Positions 4,727 to 7,574 of a stretch of 7,574 nucleotides of DNA are shown here, piece by piece. The stretch is taken from positions 1 through 7,574 of the forward strand of contig CABSMB010000048.1 in assembly GCA_902478705.1 (NCBI GenBank), given 5' to 3'. Positions within the stretch are counted from its first letter, which is position 1. Each line of letters begins with the position of its first letter. The stretch is from an uncultured Collinsella sp. (lineage in GTDB: Bacteria; Actinomycetota; Coriobacteriia; Coriobacteriales; Coriobacteriaceae). Under the pieces are notes generated by a model, which saw only the letters and a program-made list of their open reading frames with translations, ran no database searches and had not been told where the DNA came from. The translations under genes were made by a program, and so were the position numbers.

Positions 4727-7123
4727 CTATTTCGTCTTGCCGGTAAAGAGCGTCTTAAGACCCAGGCCAATCAGGCCCAGGCCCATGCGCACGCGGCCGG
4801 GGCGATGGCGCTCGATGGCCTTGGTCTTGCCGGCGGGCTTATCGCGACGGGCGCTCGTCTCGGGTGCGGGCTTGGTGACCTGCGGCTCAGGCTGAGGTGC
4901 AGGCGCAGGCTCGGGCTCAATGACGGTCGCCTGGACCTTCTGAACCTCGGGCGTGGCCGGCTGCGGCTCAGGAGCAGGGGCGGGGGCGGGCTTTGCCTCG
5001 GCGGCGGCCTCGGCGTTGCGATAGGCACGCTCCAGCAGAGCTTCCTGTGAGTTGAAGGGCCTCTCGCCCTCGTGGCGCTCGACGGGAACCCAGGTGCCGT
5101 CGCTCGTGAGGCTGCGGGCCTTCACGTTGTCGCGCAGCTGCATGCCCATGTATTCGTGCACCAGGGCGCGGCAGGTGGGGTCGAGCACGGGGAAGGCGAT
5201 CTCCACGCGGTGCTCGGTGTTGCGCGTCATCATGTCGGCCGAGCTCAGATAGATCATGTCCGAGTCCACGCCAAAGGCGTAAACGCGCGCATGCTCCAAA
5301 AAGCGTCCGACGATAGAACGGACATGCACGTTCTCGGTCTTGCCCGGAACGCCCGGCTTGAGGCACGAGATGCCGCGGATGATCATGTCCACGCGGACTC
5401 CTGCGCACGATGCCTCGGCAATCTTGTCGATGACCTCGCGGTCGGTGAGCGAGTTGAGCTTAAAGAACACGCGGGCGGGCTCGCCAGCGAGGGCGCGCTG
5501 GATCTCGCGATCCAGGCCGCGCATGATGAGCGGCTTCAGGCCGACCGGCGCCACGCCCAGGAAGCGGTAATCGCCGCGCAGGTTGCCCAGCGACAGGTTG
5601 CGGAAGAACAAGTTGGCGTCCTCGCCGATGCCGGGATGGGCGGTCATGAGCATAAAGTCGCTGTAGAGCTTGGCCGTTTTCTCGTTAAAGTTGCCGGTGC
5701 CCAACAGCGTCAGGCGTGTAAGCGCCATGCCCTCGCGATAGGTGAGCTGGCAGATCTTGGAGTGGCACTTAAAGCCTTCGGAGCCGTAGATGACGGTGCA
5801 GCCTGCCTCTTCCAGACGCTCGGCCCACTCGATGTTGTTCTGCTCGTCGAAGCGGGCGCGGAGCTCCATGAGCACCGTGACCTCTTTGCCGTTCTCGGCG
5901 GCATCGATCAGCGACTCGCACAGGCGGCTCTGCTTGGCCACGCGGTAGAGCGTGATGCGCAACGAGATGCACTCGGGGTCGTAGGCGGCCTCGTGCACCA
6001 GATCCAAGAACGGATTCATGGCCTCGTAGGGATAAAAGAGCAGCTTGTCGTGCTGAAGTACCTGCTCGCGGATGGAGCGGGTCATATCGATGGTGGGGTT
6101 GGGCTGCGGCTTAAACGGCGTAAAGAGCAGCTCGTTGCGTAGGTGCTCGGGAATCTTGCCCTCAATGCCGAAGACATAGCCCAGGTTGAGCGGGATGTCG
6201 CAGGTAAAAACCGAGCGACGCGAGAGCTCGAGCGCCTTGCGGATAGTCTTGAGCGTTGCTTTTTCGAGTGAGCCCGAGACGGCGAGCACTACCGGCTGCA
6301 GGCGCAGGCGCTTCTTAAGGATGCGCTTCATATGCTGGCGGTAGTCCTCTTCTTCCTCGACGCCCTCGCCGTCCGGATCGATGTCGGCGTTGCGGGTGAC
6401 GCGGATGAGCGCGCGGTCGAGCGGCTTATAGGAGCCAAAGCAGCTGTCCAGGCAGGCGAGGATGACGTCCTCGAGCAGAATGTAGGAGTAGGTGCCGGTG
6501 GGCGAGGGGATCTCGACCACGCGGTTCATCGAGGCGGGAATCTCGATCAGGCCCAGCAGACTTTCCTCGTCGGTGACGCCGTCCAGGCCGCAGGCCAGGT
6601 AGAGTGCGCCGTTGCGCAGGTTGGGGAAGGGGTGGCGCGGGTCGATCACCAGCGGTGAGATGACCGGCGACACGTAGGCCTGGAAGTAGCGGGTTACAAA
6701 GGTGCGCTCCTCGGGCGTAAGCGAATCGATGCGGGCGCGGTGAACGCCCAGGGTGTCGAGCTTGCCCTCGATGCTCTTAAAGATGGACTCCCAACGGGTA
6801 AGGAGCCCGGGCAGCTCCGCCATGACAGCGTCGACCTGTTCGGAGGCGGTCATATTGCTCTTGTTGTCGACAGGCTGCTTTTTGAGCTCGGCAAGGTCAG
6901 ACAGGCCACCCACGCGCACCATGAGGAACTCATCGAGGTTGGACTCGAAGATCGAGACGAACTTAAGGCGCTCGAACAGCGGCACGGACTCATCAAAAGC
7001 CTCGTCGAGCACACGGTTGTCAAAGCGTAGCCAGCTGAGCTCTCGGTTCTGCGTGTACGAGAAGTCGCGCGGCGGTTTGCGCAGCTTTGCGGCCTTTTGC
7101 TTCTTTTCGATTTTGCTCGGCAT
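4727..7123 (-). CDS. ppk1: Polyphosphate kinase 1 with a Pro/Ala/Glu-rich C-terminal extension
   Basis: A 798-residue enzyme that reversibly transfers the gamma-phosphate of ATP to inorganic polyphosphate. The PPK1 N-domain begins FSYTQNRELSWLRFDNRVL (21-39) and includes the SIFESNLDEFLMVRV stretch (57-71). The catalytic half has MELRARFDEQNNIEWAERLE (419-438), FKCHSKICQL with His454 (the residue phosphorylated in the reaction, His435 in E. coli), LLGTGNFNEKTAKLYSDF (473-490), RFLEHARVY with His611 (His592 in E. coli) and YLSSADMMTRNTEHRVE (625-641). The normal enzyme ends around residue 705. Beyond it is a PAPAPEPQP-type low-complexity linker (711-757) and a basic, glycine/leucine-rich end (RHRPGRVRMGLGLIGLGLK, 772-790). 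PPK1 is usually ~690-720 residues long. The start at 7123 was chosen for the GGA nine bases upstream; an ATG two codons earlier (7129) is also possible. PPK1 is generally cytosolic or membrane-associated. No clear promoter was found. Confidence 0.96.
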   Translation of the reverse strand: MPSKIEKKQKAAKLRKPPRDFSYTQNRELSWLRFDNRVLDEAFDESVPLFERLKFVSIFESNLDEFLMVRVGGLSDLAELKKQPVDNKSNMTASEQVDAVMAELPGLLTRWESIFKSIEGKLDTLGVHRARIDSLTPEERTFVTRYFQAYVSPVISPLVIDPRHPFPNLRNGALYLACGLDGVTDEESLLGLIEIPASMNRVVEIPSPTGTYSYILLEDVILACLDSCFGSYKPLDRALIRVTRNADIDPDGEGVEEEEDYRQHMKRILKKRLRLQPVVLAVSGSLEKATLKTIRKALELSRRSVFTCDIPLNLGYVFGIEGKIPEHLRNELLFTPFKPQPNPTIDMTRSIREQVLQHDKLLFYPYEAMNPFLDLVHEAAYDPECISLRITLYRVAKQSRLCESLIDAAENGKEVTVLMELRARFDEQNNIEWAERLEEAGCTVIYGSEGFKCHSKICQLTYREGMALTRLTLLGTGNFNEKTAKLYSDFMLMTAHPGIGEDANLFFRNLSLGNLRGDYRFLGVAPVGLKPLIMRGLDREIQRALAGEPARVFFKLNSLTDREVIDKIAEASCAGVRVDMIIRGISCLKPGVPGKTENVHVRSIVGRFLEHARVYAFGVDSDMIYLSSADMMTRNTEHRVEIAFPVLDPTCRALVHEYMGMQLRDNVKARSLTSDGTWVPVERHEGERPFNSQEALLERAYRNAEAAAEAKPAPAPAPEPQPATPEVQKVQATVIEPEPAPAPQPEPQVTKPAPETSARRDKPAGKTKAIERHRPGRVRMGLGLIGLGLKTLFTGKTK

Positions 7124-7140
7124 ATGCATCTGTCCGTTCA

Positions 7141-7155
7141 GTCCCCGCGGGGGAC
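7141..7155. other. Small GC-rich hairpin in the ppk leader
   Basis: GTCCCC-GCG-GGGGAC is a 6-bp stem with a 3-base loop, 18 bases upstream of the ppk start and just upstream of its weak Shine-Dalgarno. It could influence translation of ppk, but nothing beyond the fold supports this. Confidence 0.35.
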
Positions 7156-7168
7156 GGTAGCCTAACAC

Positions 7169-7523
7169 TATTCACTATTGTCTCAATTTAGTCGACTTGT
7201 GGCACGGACGTATTGTGCGAACGGTATCTTAACCTACTTCTTACGCTGTCAATGCATGCAACTAACTGCCTGACTCGTTTTGAAAACAATCCATATCCAT
7301 ACTCAACTGGTGAGAATGTATGAATAAGAATGATTGCAAGCTGAATATAATCGAATCCAAATCGAATCGTGGACAAACGACATATATATGCAGAAAACCG
7401 TTTTAGCTATGCAATTCCTAAACATGAAAATATTCGTGCAATCTTGCTTAATTCCTTAGAAAAAAGAACGTTTACCTTTGAAAACCTGCTTTAGAGAACT
7501 GAAGTGCATCATGGGGGAATCAT
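7169..7523. other. AT-rich intergenic region between ppk and a divergent plus-strand gene
   Basis: No convincing gene is present: short open frames here have no Shine-Dalgarno and no recognisable motif. The G/C content falls to about a third (20 of 60 in 7381-7440). Visible small elements are a 7-bp tandem CACTATT (7166-7172, 7173-7179), two direct copies of AATCGAATC with an 11-base period (7349-7357, 7360-7368), a perfect palindrome CATATATATG (7381-7390) and a TATAAT at 7346-7351 without a good -35. It must hold the promoters of ppk and of the gene starting at 7524. Confidence 0.6.
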
Positions 7524-7574
7524 ATGCGATATACCGTTCATCGCACTTTGCTGACCGTTCGGGGGCGAGGTGGA
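7524..7574 (+). CDS. Putative start of a plus-strand gene, unknown product (truncated by window edge)
   Basis: ATG at 7524 is preceded by GGGGGA with a 5-base spacer (7513-7518), a strong Shine-Dalgarno arrangement. Seventeen codons run to the edge without a stop: MRYTVHRTLLTVRGRGG. The G/C content rises sharply at this point compared with the AT-rich region before it, as expected at a gene start. The N-terminus is basic, but too little is visible to tell whether a signal peptide or membrane helix follows. An alternative ATG at 7511 in another frame is also open to the edge but has no ribosome binding site. The gene is divergent from ppk. Confidence 0.45.
   Translation, partial: MRYTVHRTLLTVRGRGG

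Noticed and set aside
5072..6142. A 356-codon open frame on the plus strand opposite ppk
   Set aside because: It is entirely antisense to the catalytic core of PPK1, has low-complexity His/Ala/Val/Gly composition typical of GC-rich shadow frames, and has no recognisable motif.
7124..7168. GTG at 7168 as ppk start, adding MLGYRPPRGLNGQMH
   Set aside because: It would place the leader hairpin (7141-7155) in coding sequence, lacks a Shine-Dalgarno, and the added residues match nothing in the PPK1 family.
7227..7250. CTTAACCTACTT/CTTACGCTGTCA as a possible Pho box before ppk
   Set aside because: The repeat has a 12-base rather than 11-base period and few matches to the consensus; not enough to call although ppk is phosphate-regulated in some bacteria.
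7188..7376. 62-codon minus-strand open frame upstream of ppk
   Set aside because: No Shine-Dalgarno, no motif, and it overlaps repeats and likely promoter DNA of the divergent intergenic region.
7400..7424. GTTTTAGCTATGC resembles the start of a type II CRISPR repeat
   Set aside because: Only one copy is present, with no spacer-repeat periodicity and no cas gene or tracrRNA-like partner in the window; chance similarity in AT-rich DNA.

Overview
The window is high-GC bacterial chromosome. The codon usage and protein styles recall actinobacteria of the Coriobacteriia, possibly a Collinsella-like gut commensal; this is an inference from general appearance, not from a marker gene. The core genes are strongly GC-rich (positions 3961-4020 and 5461-5520 each hold 43 G/C out of 60). 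Two blocks are much AT-richer: the beta-propeller gene (positions 2101-2160 hold 22 of 60) and the intergenic stretch upstream of ppk (positions 7381-7440 hold 20 of 60).

Layout. (1) Positions 1-780, minus strand: a small operon of a DJ-1/PfpI-family protein followed, with an ATGA start/stop overlap, by a Maf-family nucleotide pyrophosphatase that runs off the left edge. (2) Positions 781-3102, plus strand: two membrane proteins that both end in the same kind of four-cysteine zinc ribbon. The first is a 99-residue protein with one N-terminal membrane helix. The second is a predicted exported beta-propeller with a C-terminal membrane helix and a cytoplasmic zinc ribbon. Its start region is out of frame because of a run of nine G's inside the signal-peptide coding sequence, so as read the gene is OFF. 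(3) Positions 3300-4613, minus strand: an RlmD/TrmA-type RNA uracil-5-methyltransferase with a complete iron-sulfur cysteine set. (4) Positions 4727-7123, minus strand: polyphosphate kinase 1 with an unusual Pro/Ala/Glu-rich C-terminal tail. (5) Positions 7124-7574: an AT-rich intergenic region ending in what looks like the ribosome binding site and first 17 codons of a plus-strand gene.

Between the genes are three strong hairpins that can act as terminators and four copies of a short GC-core repeat (core TTTCTGGGGCGGGGAT). Two of the copies face each other and build a 22-bp perfect stem directly after the first zinc-ribbon gene.

The parts most worth a second look are the poly-G frameshift in the propeller gene (phase variation, decay or sequencing error), the pairing of two membrane-anchored zinc-ribbon proteins, and the intergenic repeat family. 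The remaining genes (Maf, DJ-1, RlmD, PPK1) are housekeeping functions in nucleotide sanitation, protein/metabolite damage control, rRNA modification and polyphosphate storage.
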